Positions 44,798 through 54,162 of a DNA stretch of 64,000 nt are shown here, one piece after another. How positions within the stretch are numbered: position 1 is the stretch's first letter; every line of letters starts with the position of its first letter. Position numbers and translations under genes: made by a program. The notes below the pieces were generated by a model. It was not told the DNA's origin and did not search any database. It saw only the letters and a list, made by a program, of their open reading frames with translations. The DNA comes from Lysobacter sp. M2-1 (GTDB lineage: Bacteria > Pseudomonadota > Gammaproteobacteria > Xanthomonadales > Xanthomonadaceae), in assembly GCF_022662495.1 (NCBI RefSeq), contig NZ_JAKPBU010000001.1, positions 1,922,001 through 1,986,000 of the forward strand, in the 5' to 3' direction.

Positions 44798-47043
44798 AAA
44801 AACTCACCGTGGACGGCAGACACACGGACATCATCGCGCGTGACGCGGGGCATCTGCGCGATGACGATATCGACCTGGGCGCGCTCGTGGGGGTGGCGAA
44901 CGACCACAAGTGGCTGATCCTGATCGGCACCGCGATGTTCTTCCTCGCCGGTGTGATCTACGTCATGGCAGCCAAGCCGACCTATCAGGCCAGCGCCCTG
45001 GTGCAGGTGGAGCGCGGCAGCGCCGGCGCTCCCGGACAGTCGCCGCAGACGTCCCTGACCCTGGTCGAACCCGCACGCTCGCAGGCGGTCACCGAGATTC
45101 CGCTACTGACCTCGCGCACCTTGTTCAGCGATGCGGTGAACAAGCTGGACCTGGACGTCCGCATCGAGCCGCAGCGGCTGCCGATCCTGGGGGATTTCCT
45201 CGCGCACCGCTACGCGCCGAAGCGACCCGGAGACGTCGCACCGCCGCTGTTCGGCCTGTCGCGCTATGGCTGGGGAGGCGAGGAACTGCACATCAAGCAG
45301 CTCGATGTGCCTGACAGCCTGTTGAACCAGCCGTTGGTGCTGGTCGCCGAGCCATCGGGCCGTTATCGCCTGCTCGACCAGGACGGGGAGCTGCTGGTGC
45401 GCGGGCGCACCGGCACCGTCGCGCGGGCCGGCACCGTGGTCGCCGACGTGGAGACGCTGCGCGCCAATCCCGGCACCCGTTTCAATGTGACCCGGCTGAA
45501 CCCGCTGGCGGCGATCAGCGCGCTGGCCGACAACATCGAGGCCACCGAGCAGGGGCGGGATTCGGGCATCATCTCCGTCACCTACCGCGACACCGATCCG
45601 GCGGTCGCGGCGCAGGTGCTGGACCATATCACCAGCGCCTACGTGCGCAGCAACGTGCAGCGCAACTCCGCGGAAGCCGAGCGCAGCCTGCAGTTCGTCA
45701 ACGAGCAGCTGCCCAAGGTGCGCAAGGAGCTTTCGCGCGCCCAGGCGGCGCTGAACAAGTTCCAGAGCGAGGTCGGTACCGTCGACATCGAGCTGTCGAC
45801 ACGTGCGCTGCTCGACCAGACCGTCGCCATCAACGCCAGCCTGCAGACGCTGCAGACGCAGCAGCCGGAGATCGCGCGCCGCTTCACGCCCGCGCACCCG
45901 GCGTCCAAGGCGCTGCGCCAGCAGATCGGCCAGCTCCAGAGCGAGAAGGGCGCACTGCAGGCGCGCATGAACAAGCTGCCGGACATCCAGCAGGGCCTGT
46001 TCCGCCTGACCCGCGACGTCGAGGTTACCAACCGCACCTACACGACGCTGCTCGACCGGGCGCAGCAACTCGACATCGCCCGCGCCAGCGCGATCGGCAG
46101 CGTGCGCGTGATCGATCGCCCGTCGGCCGACCTTGCCATGCTGGTGTGGCCGCTGAAGGTTCCGATCGTGCTCGGTGCTACTGCGCTTGGCGCGATGCTG
46201 ATGATCGCGTTCGTCTACCTGCGGCAGATGTTCAACCGCGGCGTCACCGATCCGGCCGACGTCGAGCGGCTTGGCCTGCCGGTCTACGCGGCCATTCTCG
46301 ACAGCCCGCAGGAGCGGACGCTGGCGCTGCGCCAGCGGCGCGGGCGTTCCCGTCACTTGCGTCCGCAGCTGTTGGCGCTGAACTCGCCAACCGATGGGGC
46401 GATGGAGGCGCTGCGCTTCCTGCGCACCAGCCTGCATTTCGCCCGGATCGAGCCGGAGAACAAGCTGCTGATGATCGCCGGACCGAGCTCGGGCGTCGGC
46501 AAGACCTTCGTCTGCTCCAATCTGGCGGTCGCAGTCGCGCAGGCGGGTCAGCGGGTAGTGCTGGTCGACGCCGACATGCGTCGCGGAACCCTGCATCAAG
46601 TGCTCGGCGTCCGCGCCACGGAAGGCCTGTCCGAACTGATCTCACGGCAGATCACCCTGGACGCAGCGGTGCGCACCGTCGCAGGCGCCGAGAATCTCTC
46701 GTTCATCTCGCGCGGCGCGCCGCCGCCGAATCCGTCGGAACTGCTGATGCATCCCAACTTCGGCAAGTTGCTGGACACGCTCGCCGCCAACTACGACCTG
46801 GTGATCATCGACACCCCGCCGGTGCTGGCGGTGACCGACGCCGCGGTGATCGGCCAGCACGTCGGCACCACCCTGCTGGTGGTGCGCTCGGGCCTGAGCC
46901 AGGCGCGCGAGATCGCACTGGCCAAGCAGCGACTCGAGCAGAGCGGGGTCGAGATCAAGGGCGCGATCGTCAACGGCTTGAACAAACGGAGCAGCTACCA
47001 CTATGCCTACGGCGACGATTACCTTGGCGCGCAGCCCGGCTGA
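44794..47043 (+). CDS. Wzc-like chain-length regulator and BY-kinase
   Basis: A 749-residue inner-membrane tyrosine autokinase. Two membrane spans (about 38-60 and 446-475) flank a periplasmic Wzz-type domain with coiled coil. The cytoplasmic kinase has Walker A GPSSGVGKTF (563-572), Walker A' VVLVDADMRRG and Walker B LVIIDTPPV. The C-terminus carries the Tyr cluster YHYAYGDDY for autophosphorylation. It would control polymer length and export with the Wza-like protein and be reset by the phosphatase. The ATG overlaps the previous stop. Confidence 0.93.
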   Translation: MKKLTVDGRHTDIIARDAGHLRDDDIDLGALVGVANDHKWLILIGTAMFFLAGVIYVMAAKPTYQASALVQVERGSAGAPGQSPQTSLTLVEPARSQAVTEIPLLTSRTLFSDAVNKLDLDVRIEPQRLPILGDFLAHRYAPKRPGDVAPPLFGLSRYGWGGEELHIKQLDVPDSLLNQPLVLVAEPSGRYRLLDQDGELLVRGRTGTVARAGTVVADVETLRANPGTRFNVTRLNPLAAISALADNIEATEQGRDSGIISVTYRDTDPAVAAQVLDHITSAYVRSNVQRNSAEAERSLQFVNEQLPKVRKELSRAQAALNKFQSEVGTVDIELSTRALLDQTVAINASLQTLQTQQPEIARRFTPAHPASKALRQQIGQLQSEKGALQARMNKLPDIQQGLFRLTRDVEVTNRTYTTLLDRAQQLDIARASAIGSVRVIDRPSADLAMLVWPLKVPIVLGATALGAMLMIAFVYLRQMFNRGVTDPADVERLGLPVYAAILDSPQERTLALRQRRGRSRHLRPQLLALNSPTDGAMEALRFLRTSLHFARIEPENKLLMIAGPSSGVGKTFVCSNLAVAVAQAGQRVVLVDADMRRGTLHQVLGVRATEGLSELISRQITLDAAVRTVAGAENLSFISRGAPPPNPSELLMHPNFGKLLDTLAANYDLVIIDTPPVLAVTDAAVIGQHVGTTLLVVRSGLSQAREIALAKQRLEQSGVEIKGAIVNGLNKRSSYHYAYGDDYLGAQPG

Positions 47044-47058
47044 GGCGGCGGCGGCGCG

Positions 47059-50037
47059 ATGAGCCAGCACATGTCGTCGTCTATCGTCGCCAGCGAACTC
47101 GACTGCGACGCCCTCGCCGCGTCGCAGGCCGCGCGCCCGCCACTGCAACCGCCGTCGATGTCCGAGCCGGCCGACGCCATCACGGCGGACGGCGAAGCGC
47201 GGCGTCTGCAGATCGCCATGTCGCCCTACCTCGACGAGCCGGACTTCTCCGCGCTGACCGACGAGTACAAAGCCGGCGCGCCGCTCGATCTGGTGTCGGT
47301 CGCCGACCTGCTGCGCAACGCCTTCGTGTACACGCCGCATTCGATCTATCGCGATCTCAAGCTGGCCACGCCGGGCTTCGATCCGCAGCACGACATGCAC
47401 GGCCAGCCGGAGTTCCGCTATCAGTTCCATGAGAGCGGGCGCAGCCAGCGACACGACGGGACGAACGTCGACTGGGTGGAGAAGTACCACCAGTTGTTGT
47501 GCGACGCGTTCGAAGCCTCGTGCCGGGAAATCCGTTCACCATGGTTGCTGCAAAGCGGCGGCAAGGATTCCACGCCGCTCGCGATCGCCGCTGCCGAAGT
47601 GCGGCCGGAGACGCATTGCATTACCTATCTGGGCGGCAGCGAGGAGAACGAAATCGCTTCCGCCACGCTGGTTGCGGAAAAGCTCGGCCTGCGTCACGAG
47701 ACGCTGATCTGCAACCCGGGGCGCGCCTACGACCGCTATCTGGAGCTGCTGCCGCGCATGCCGCTGCCGACCGCGGATTTCGCGCTGCTCTCGTACGTGG
47801 ACCTGGCGACCACGATCGCCGGCGAAGGCGGAGACGGCATCATCGATGGCATGGGCGCGGACGGGTACTTCGGCGCTTCCGTGCAGCGGCGCGAGCGCAT
47901 GCTGTCCTGGCTGGCCCGCGGGCTGCGACTGCCGGGTCGGGCCACGGAGCTGCCGCTGCTGGGGCGCAATTTCGAGTTCTGCTATCTGATGTCGACGCTG
48001 CAGATGAATCCGCTCGAGCGCGTGTTTCCGGGTTCGAGATTTACCGATGCCGAGGTCGACGAGTTGTTCGGTCTCGAAATCTCCGAACAATCCAGGGCGC
48101 GTCTCGCCCCGTTCCTGTCCGAGATCGAATCGGCCGCCAACCTCGACGAGTACTGGGCGATCACCAGTTCGATCTCCGGCATCGCCGGCGGCTTCGCCAA
48201 GGGTCTCTACACCGCGCCGGCGCTGTCGTTGCGCATGGCCTACCCGTTCTGCGATCGCGCTTTGCGCGAATGGGTCTACACGCAGCTGCCGTCCGAACAG
48301 CGCATCGATCCGGTGACCCGGGCCAACAAGGTGCTGGTGCGCCGGCATATCGCCACGCGCTTCGCGCACCTGCCGTACGTCGCGCGCAAGGGTTGTTTCC
48401 GCTTCGACCTGTGCGGCCTGGCGCGGCAGCGCTTCGACCAGGTCCACGACTTCGCCGTGCAGGCGCACGACCTGCTGCCCGGTGCCGTGACCTGGCTGGA
48501 GCGCAACCGCAAGCGCATGGACAACAAGTACCACGCCTCCAGGTTCTACCTGTTGGCGGTGGTGCTGCCGTGGCTGGTGCAGCACAGCCAGCGCCGGCCG
48601 CAGTCGCAGCAGGCGCGGGTGCAGATCACCATGTCGCCCTACTACGGCAGGCCGGACTTCTCGGCGGTCGACGGCGGCGGCCGCCGTCGCAGCCGGCTGG
48701 ACGAGGTCTCCATGGCCGACCTGCTGCGCAACGGCTTCGTCTATCCGCCGCACTCGGTCTTCGAGGACGTGAAGCTGGCGACCTTCGGCTTCGATCCGCG
48801 CCACGACATGCACGACGAGCCGCAGTTCCACTTCAACTTCCGCGACAGCGGCAAGCGCGCCGAGGGCGACAACGAAGAAGCCACCGTCGCCGAGTACCAC
48901 CGCCTGCTGTGCGAGGCGTTCGAGCGCTCCTGCGCGAAGATCGGCCAGCCCTGGCTGCTGCAGAGCGGCGGCAAGGATTCGACCACGCTCGCCATCGCGG
49001 CGGCCGAGGTGCGCCCGGACACGGTCTGCATCACCTACCTGGGTGGACGCGAGGAGAACGAGATCGCTTCCGCGCATGCCGTGGCCAGCAGGCTGGGGCT
49101 GCGCCACGAGGTCCTGACCTGCGATCCGGGCCGCGCCTACGACCGCTATCTGGCCATGCTGCCGCAGATGCCGTTGCTGACCGCGGACTTCGCCCTGCTG
49201 TCCTATGCCGACATGGCGACGACGATCGCGGCGCAAAACGGCGATGGCACGGTCGACGGGCTGGGTTCCGATATCTATTTCGGCACGCCGATGCATTCGC
49301 AGCATCGGGTGCTGTCCTGGCTGGCGCGCGATCTGCGGCTGCCGCGCTGGTTGACCGAACTGCCGTTGCTCGGCCGCAGCTTCAAGGCCTGCTACCTGCT
49401 TTCGACCCTGCAGATGGATCCGAGCGAGCGGCTGTTTCCCGGCTCGCGCTTCACCAACAGCGAGGTCGACGAGATTTTCGGCCGCGAGATCGCCACGCTG
49501 TCGAAGGCGCGTCTGGCATCGTTCCGTTCGGAGATCGCGTCGGTACCCAGCAGCGACGACTGGAAGGCGATCACGCTGACCATCTCCGAGGCCGCCGGTG
49601 GATTCGCCAAGGGCCTGTACACCGCCAGCGCGCTGGGCCTGCAGGTGGCGTACCCGTTCTGCGACCGGGTCCTGCGCGACTGGGTGTACCGGCAGGTGCC
49701 GTCCGATCAGCACGTCGATCCGGTGACCCGTGCCAACAAGGCCCTGGTGCGGCGACACATCGCCACGCGCTTCGAGCGGCTCCCGTACGTGGAGCACAAG
49801 GGCTGCTTCCGTTTCGATCTGCGCGGGCTGGCGCAACAGCGCTTCGACCAGGTCCATGCCTTCGCCGCCGAGGCGCGCGACGTGCTGCCCGGCGCTGCCG
49901 GCTGGCTGGAACGCAACCGCGGACGCCTCGGCAACAAGTACCACGCCTCCAAGTTCTATCTGCTGGCGGTGGTGTTGCCCTGGATCGCGTGCCACGGCGC
50001 GCAGGATGCCGATCAAGGAGGGCGCGGTGACGTCTAG
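47059..50037 (+). CDS. Tandem-duplicated asparagine-synthase-like PP-loop protein
   Basis: A 992-residue protein made of two similar halves (about 51-515 and 522-985), about two-thirds identical by eye. Each half has an ATP pyrophosphatase PP-loop (SGGKDSTPLAIAAAEV and SGGKDSTTLAIAAAEV). Each also has ITYLGG(S/R)EENEIASA, a Gly/Asp loop (DGMGADGYFG or DGLGSDIYFG) and a C-terminal KGCFRFDL. These match the synthetase part of AsnB-like enzymes. There is no N-terminal glutaminase domain, so ammonia or another nucleophile must come from elsewhere. It may amidate a uronic acid or build another amide on the polymer, which is inference only. It starts 15 bp after the kinase gene. Confidence 0.85.
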   Translation: MSQHMSSSIVASELDCDALAASQAARPPLQPPSMSEPADAITADGEARRLQIAMSPYLDEPDFSALTDEYKAGAPLDLVSVADLLRNAFVYTPHSIYRDLKLATPGFDPQHDMHGQPEFRYQFHESGRSQRHDGTNVDWVEKYHQLLCDAFEASCREIRSPWLLQSGGKDSTPLAIAAAEVRPETHCITYLGGSEENEIASATLVAEKLGLRHETLICNPGRAYDRYLELLPRMPLPTADFALLSYVDLATTIAGEGGDGIIDGMGADGYFGASVQRRERMLSWLARGLRLPGRATELPLLGRNFEFCYLMSTLQMNPLERVFPGSRFTDAEVDELFGLEISEQSRARLAPFLSEIESAANLDEYWAITSSISGIAGGFAKGLYTAPALSLRMAYPFCDRALREWVYTQLPSEQRIDPVTRANKVLVRRHIATRFAHLPYVARKGCFRFDLCGLARQRFDQVHDFAVQAHDLLPGAVTWLERNRKRMDNKYHASRFYLLAVVLPWLVQHSQRRPQSQQARVQITMSPYYGRPDFSAVDGGGRRRSRLDEVSMADLLRNGFVYPPHSVFEDVKLATFGFDPRHDMHDEPQFHFNFRDSGKRAEGDNEEATVAEYHRLLCEAFERSCAKIGQPWLLQSGGKDSTTLAIAAAEVRPDTVCITYLGGREENEIASAHAVASRLGLRHEVLTCDPGRAYDRYLAMLPQMPLLTADFALLSYADMATTIAAQNGDGTVDGLGSDIYFGTPMHSQHRVLSWLARDLRLPRWLTELPLLGRSFKACYLLSTLQMDPSERLFPGSRFTNSEVDEIFGREIATLSKARLASFRSEIASVPSSDDWKAITLTISEAAGGFAKGLYTASALGLQVAYPFCDRVLRDWVYRQVPSDQHVDPVTRANKALVRRHIATRFERLPYVEHKGCFRFDLRGLAQQRFDQVHAFAAEARDVLPGAAGWLERNRGRLGNKYHASKFYLLAVVLPWIACHGAQDADQGGRGDV

Positions 50038-51184
50038 GCTGCGTCGTCGCATCGGATGCGTACCGCGGCAACCCATCGATCTGCTGCGCAGGCGGCTGCT
50101 GCTGGCGATGCCGCTCGCGTTCGCCGCCGGGCCGTTGGCTGCGATGGCGCAGCGCACGGCACCCCGGCGCCAGCGCGGCGCGACCCGGATCGACGTGCGC
50201 AGCACCGGCGCGCGCGGCGACGGGATGAACGACGATACCGCCGCGTTCCAGCGCGCCATCGATTCCCTGCCGGAGGATGGCGGCACGGTCGCAGTCCCGG
50301 CCGGCAGCTACGTGATCGACCCCACGCGCCGGGTGGTCCTGCGCAGCAGGATGCACCTCGACCTCGCCCCCGACGCACGCCTGCTGGCCAAACCCAACGC
50401 GGCCGAACGCGCCTATGTGCTGGAAGGCGCCCGCGTCAGTGACGTGGAGATTTCCGGGGGCCGCATCCAGGGAGACCGCGATGGACACCTCGGCGACAGC
50501 GGCGAGTGGGGCCACGGCATCGCGCTGTACGGCGCCAGGCGCGTCACCGTGCGCGACATCCATGTGTCGGGTTGCTGGGGCGACGGCATCGCCATCGGCG
50601 GCAAGAGGGCGAAGAAGACCGACAAGGTGCCCGAGCCCAGCGAGGACATCGTGCTGGTCAACGTGGTCAGCACCGGCAACCGCCGCCAGGCGCTCACGAT
50701 CGGCCATTCGCGGGGCGTGCGCGTCTACGACTGCCAGTTCAGCGACACCGCCGGGACGATGCCCCAGTGCGGCATCGACCTGGAAGCCGATCCGCCCTGG
50801 AACGTCGAACGCGCCCATATCGAGAACTGCCGCATCCACGGCAATCATGGCAGCGGCATCCAGATCTACCACCGCGTGCGCGGCGTCACCATCCGCGGCT
50901 GCACCATCGAGGACAATCGCGGCTATGGCGTGCTTGCCATCGAGGCCGCCGACGGCACCATCGAGGACAACGAGATCCGCGACAACGGCTACACCGGCGT
51001 GCTGCTGCGCACGCGCACCCGCGACTTCAGGGTCAGCGGCAACCGCTTCCGCGGCAATTCGTTGCGCCGCCGCGGTGACGCCAAGCGCGCCAAGCTGCCG
51101 GTGGGCGCGCACATCCGGCAGGCGGAAGACACATCGGGAATCACCTTGGCCGGCAACCAGTTCCTCGATGATGCGGACCGCTGA
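50027..51184 (+). CDS. Exported right-handed beta-helix protein, paralogue of 28307-29515
   Basis: A 385-residue protein. The N-terminus has LLRRRLLLAMPLAFAAGPLA followed by AMAQ, a signal peptide with twin-Arg character. The pectate lyase 3 motif is TGARGDGMNDDTAAFQRAID, and beta-helix repeats follow (VSDVEISGGRIQGDRD, AHIENCRIHGNHGSGIQIY). Long stretches match the paralogue at the other end of the locus, for example DVEISGG and CWGDGI. GTG 50027 follows AAGGAGG by about six bases and overlaps the PP-loop gene by 11 bp, indicating coupling. Likely a polysaccharide-acting enzyme in the periplasm. Confidence 0.85.
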   Translation: MTSRLRRRIGCVPRQPIDLLRRRLLLAMPLAFAAGPLAAMAQRTAPRRQRGATRIDVRSTGARGDGMNDDTAAFQRAIDSLPEDGGTVAVPAGSYVIDPTRRVVLRSRMHLDLAPDARLLAKPNAAERAYVLEGARVSDVEISGGRIQGDRDGHLGDSGEWGHGIALYGARRVTVRDIHVSGCWGDGIAIGGKRAKKTDKVPEPSEDIVLVNVVSTGNRRQALTIGHSRGVRVYDCQFSDTAGTMPQCGIDLEADPPWNVERAHIENCRIHGNHGSGIQIYHRVRGVTIRGCTIEDNRGYGVLAIEAADGTIEDNEIRDNGYTGVLLRTRTRDFRVSGNRFRGNSLRRRGDAKRAKLPVGAHIRQAEDTSGITLAGNQFLDDADR

Positions 51185-51265
51185 ACCCGCCCGGTCTCAC
51201 GTGCGAGGCAATGACCAATCACGGAGAGCCGCCGCGATCCACACCGAAGCAATGATGGCGAATCG

Positions 51266-52249
51266 ATGAGCGACTATCGCGACCTGCCACTCCACATTGC
51301 GCGCCGCGCGGCCGAACGCAAGCGCGAGTCGGAACGCTTGCGCGTACGCTGGCGCACGCCCCTGCGCGCGCTCGCCTGGCTGTCGGGCGTGGCCGCCGTC
51401 GCGGTACTGACAGTGCTCGCGCAGCCGTTGTGGCAACCCTATGTCGGTGGCCGGCAGGCCGAGGGGCAGCGATTGCAGAACGACGCCCGCCCCCTTGCCG
51501 CGCGCCCGCCGGAGCAGGTACCGCCCGCCGCCACGCCGCCGCCACGCGCCACGACCGATACGGCCGATGCGACGGAGCCCGCTCCGCTTCGCGCCCTGTC
51601 CGCACCTGCGCAAGCGCCGCCCGCGCGCGAAGCGGCGCCGGTCGAACCGTCCGCCATTGCCGCGGACAACGACGCCACCGACGCACCGAAAGCCGCGGCA
51701 ACCGAATCCGCGCGAGCGGCCGGGGAAACCGAAGCCCTGCGCAGCCGCGCCGACGAAGACCTGCGTCGCGGGCGCCTGCAGCAGGCGGCCGACGGATACC
51801 GCGCGGTGCTCCAACGCTCCAGCAACGACACCGCCGCCGAGGAAGGCCTGGCGAAGATCGTCGCTGCCCATGCTGTGCGCGCGCAACGGCTGGCGGCGGA
51901 TTTCGACTTCGACGCGGCCGAGCAGGAACTCGCCATGGCCCGCAACCTGGATCCGGATGCCGTCGCAGTGCGCGAGGCCGTCGACGATCTGGCGCGCGCG
52001 CGTGCGGCGCGCGCGCGGCTTCCCTCGTCTGTCGATGCCGCGCGGCAAACCCGCGTTCGCAGCCTGCTGGATGAGGCGTCCAACGCCCTGGCGCGTGGCG
52101 ACCTGATGGACCCGCCCGGGGAAAGCGCCTTCGACAAGATCGCCGCCGCCCGCGCGCTGGCTCCCGATGCAGCCGAAGTCCGCATCGCAGCCTACCGGCT
52201 CGAACGCGCGCGGCAGGCGCAAGGCGACCGACCCGCCACACCGAGGTGA
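51266..52249 (+). CDS. Membrane-anchored periplasmic protein with TPR-like helices
   Basis: A 327-residue protein. A basic N-terminus (IARRAAERKRESERLRVRW) is followed by one membrane span (about 33-54, ALAWLSGVAAVAVLTVLAQP). Then come an Ala/Pro/Thr-rich linker (about 70-150) and helical repeats (ADEDLRRGRLQQAADGYRAV; FDAAEQELAMARNLDPDAV). No catalytic motif is seen. Position at the end of the locus suggests a scaffold role, but this is not shown by sequence. Confidence 0.75.
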   Translation: MSDYRDLPLHIARRAAERKRESERLRVRWRTPLRALAWLSGVAAVAVLTVLAQPLWQPYVGGRQAEGQRLQNDARPLAARPPEQVPPAATPPPRATTDTADATEPAPLRALSAPAQAPPAREAAPVEPSAIAADNDATDAPKAAATESARAAGETEALRSRADEDLRRGRLQQAADGYRAVLQRSSNDTAAEEGLAKIVAAHAVRAQRLAADFDFDAAEQELAMARNLDPDAVAVREAVDDLARARAARARLPSSVDAARQTRVRSLLDEASNALARGDLMDPPGESAFDKIAAARALAPDAAEVRIAAYRLERARQAQGDRPATPR

Positions 52250-52306
52250 GCGCGCGCCGGGGACAGCCCTGTGGGCGCCCGCGTCCGCATACCGTCGCCG
52301 CTGCGC

Positions 52307-52312
52307 TAAAAT
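52307..52312 (+). promoter_or_regulatory. Possible -10 element of tRNA-Lys
   Basis: TAAAAT ends 33 bp before the tRNA, a longer interval than usual before a mature 5' end. A good -35 box is not visible. The surrounding CTAAAATG resembles the aspS upstream element. Confidence 0.35.
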
Positions 52313-52345
52313 GCCCGGTCTGGCCCGCGCGCCGGAGCCTCATGT

Positions 52346-52421
52346 GGGCCGTTAGCTCAGTCGGTAGAGCATCGGACTTTTAATCCGCTGGTCGATGGTT
52401 CGAATCCATCACGGCCCACCA
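52346..52421 (+). tRNA. tRNA-Lys (anticodon UUU)
   Basis: A 76-nt tRNA. The acceptor stem pairs GGGCCGT with ACGGCCC. The D-arm contains AGCTCAGTCGGTAGAGC. The anticodon loop CTTTTAA sits in the stem CGGA/TCCG, and the T-arm contains GGTTCGAATCC. CCA is encoded. It follows the polysaccharide locus by 96 bp. Confidence 0.97.
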
Positions 52422-52486
52422 TCGCAGCGCAACCAACTCCTCGGATCCGGGCGTCTCAAGCCCGTCGTTGCGGTCGCGGGTCGTAC

Positions 52487-53464
52487 CTATCGGGGCTTCG
52501 TTCCCGGCAGGTCGTCCAGGAACCGGGCGAGTGCCTCGGAAAAATGCACGGGCTGGTCGACGAAGACCGCGTGCCCCGCGCCCGATATCACGCTCAGCTG
52601 CGCGCCTGGTATATCGCGCGCCATCTGCCGCAGCGCCTCGATCTCGCCTGAGTTCTCCGCAGCGACGATCAGCGTGGGCCTGTCGATCTTGCCAACCACG
52701 CCGCGCCGGTCGGTGGTGAGCAGGTCGGATACCAGCATCGCAATCCCGGTATCCGTGGGCGTTTTCGCGGACGCACGCACCAGCGAGGATTTCCTGTCCG
52801 CGCTCATCGGCTGGGCCAGGCTCGCATCGATCATTCCGGCGAGATATTCGCTGGGATAGTGGGCGTAGAGGGAGATCCGGCGCAGCAGCAGGTTGGTTCC
52901 CTCCGGGTCAACAGTGAAACTTGCCGGCCCGGCCGCCAACGCGGAGTCCACCAGTACCAACCCGGCGATGCGCCCGGTGCCATGGCGCTCGATATAGGCG
53001 GCGATGTCCTGCACGCCTTGCGACCAGCCCACCAGCACCACAGGCGATTCGCTGAATTTCGGAAGCAGCGCGTGCAGGTCGTCGGCCCTGGCCTCCGGAG
53101 TGTTTCCGCTCGGCGCCTGGGAGGATTCGCCCTGCGAACGCGGATCGATGGCCACCACGCGGCGCGAATCGGCCAAGGCTCGCATCTGCTCCGTCCAGAT
53201 CGATGCCGACCAGGTCCAGCCAGGCACGAATACGACTGTCGGATGCGGGCTTTCCTTGCCACCGTGCAGGTAGTGGATCGTGACGCCCTCGGATGTCTGG
53301 GCGAACGCGCTGGCAAATATCCGCTCCGAAGACCGGGTCCCGGTCGCCAATGCGGGCATGGGTGCGAGCAGAATGCATGCCATTGCCGTTCGGAGAATCG
53401 CTCGCGCACAAGCGCCGGACTGCAGGTGCAGTGAACGGCACGGAAATCGTTGACGACTGAGCAT
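52487..53464 (-). CDS. Secreted alpha/beta hydrolase
   Basis: A 325-residue predicted hydrolase. After a basic start (MLSRQRFPCRSLHLQSG), a hydrophobic signal AMACILLAPMPALATG points to export. The fold is visible as PTVVFVPGWTWSASIWTEQM, with the nucleophile GWSQG, and the His in GAGHAVFVDQP. The usual Asp position reads AENSGEI, so the acid residue is uncertain. ATG 53464 was chosen over 53515. It is convergent with the tRNA, leaving 65 bp. The 208 bp upstream to the next gene show no clear promoter. Confidence 0.85.
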   Translation of the reverse strand: MLSRQRFPCRSLHLQSGACARAILRTAMACILLAPMPALATGTRSSERIFASAFAQTSEGVTIHYLHGGKESPHPTVVFVPGWTWSASIWTEQMRALADSRRVVAIDPRSQGESSQAPSGNTPEARADDLHALLPKFSESPVVLVGWSQGVQDIAAYIERHGTGRIAGLVLVDSALAAGPASFTVDPEGTNLLLRRISLYAHYPSEYLAGMIDASLAQPMSADRKSSLVRASAKTPTDTGIAMLVSDLLTTDRRGVVGKIDRPTLIVAAENSGEIEALRQMARDIPGAQLSVISGAGHAVFVDQPVHFSEALARFLDDLPGTKPR

Positions 53465-53672
53465 CGGGCCTGCTCGGGTAGTTGGCTGGAGAAAATTCTC
53501 GATTGGCCCTATCAAACGCCTCGAAAGCGATGCTTGGAAGACCCAGCGGTGCGTGTTTCACTGGAGCCAATCCGGGAAAATGCCATACACCCGATACTCA
53601 ACGGAGTGGTTGACAAGTCACTCGAGCCGAGACCGTTTTCGGGTTCGGCCAGATTGCCGTCACGCTGCCCTC

Positions 53673-54080
53673 ATGAAGAAATCAGTTCCCGCAGACTCGC
53701 CCGACGCATACGTCGCTGCGCTCACCGGCTGGCGCAAGGTCCTCGTCGAGAGCCTGCGTCGTTCCGCGCTTGCAGCGGGAAAGCTGGAAGAACGGATCAA
53801 GTGGGGGCACCTGGTCTATTCCTTTAATGGCCCCGTGCTGCTGATCCGAGCCGAGGAAACGCGCGTGCTGTTTGGCTTCTGGCGCGGCAAGCAGTTGGCG
53901 AACGTTGACAGGCGCCTGAAGCCAAGCGGCAGGTACGAATTGGCCAATATGGTGCTGGTCGAGGGCGATGAAGTGAGTCCTGCGCGGGCCAGGAGCCTGG
54001 TCGAGGCGGCAATCGAGCTGAACCAACAGCTCGGCGACCCAAGGGTTGCAGCCAAGGTCCCACAGGGCACGAACTCTTAG
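53673..54080 (+). CDS. DUF1801-like protein
   Basis: A small soluble protein of 135 residues. The pattern VAALTGWRKVLVESLRRSAL followed by ERIKWGHLVYSFNGPVLLI resembles DUF1801 proteins, whose function is unknown. No signal or membrane span is present. The start at MKKSVPADSPDAYV is preferred over in-frame upstream starts that lack coding character. Confidence 0.8.
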   Translation: MKKSVPADSPDAYVAALTGWRKVLVESLRRSALAAGKLEERIKWGHLVYSFNGPVLLIRAEETRVLFGFWRGKQLANVDRRLKPSGRYELANMVLVEGDEVSPARARSLVEAAIELNQQLGDPRVAAKVPQGTNS

Positions 54081-54162
54081 CGCCCATCCGGACGTTTGCC
54101 TGGTCGCTGGCGAAGCAGCCGGATTCGCTCGACGGCCGAAGCCTTGCAGGTCGCGATGGCCG

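Noticed and set aside
47536-50286. Long minus-strand open frame (916 codons) opposite the PP-loop gene
   Set aside because: It is the antisense of a clear tandem gene. High GC removes stops on the other strand, and its translation is Arg/Gly/Gln-rich without motifs.
52346-52421. tRNA-Lys as attachment site of an island spanning 28-52 kb
   Set aside because: No copy of the tRNA 3' end was found near 28 kb, and no integrase gene is present in the window.
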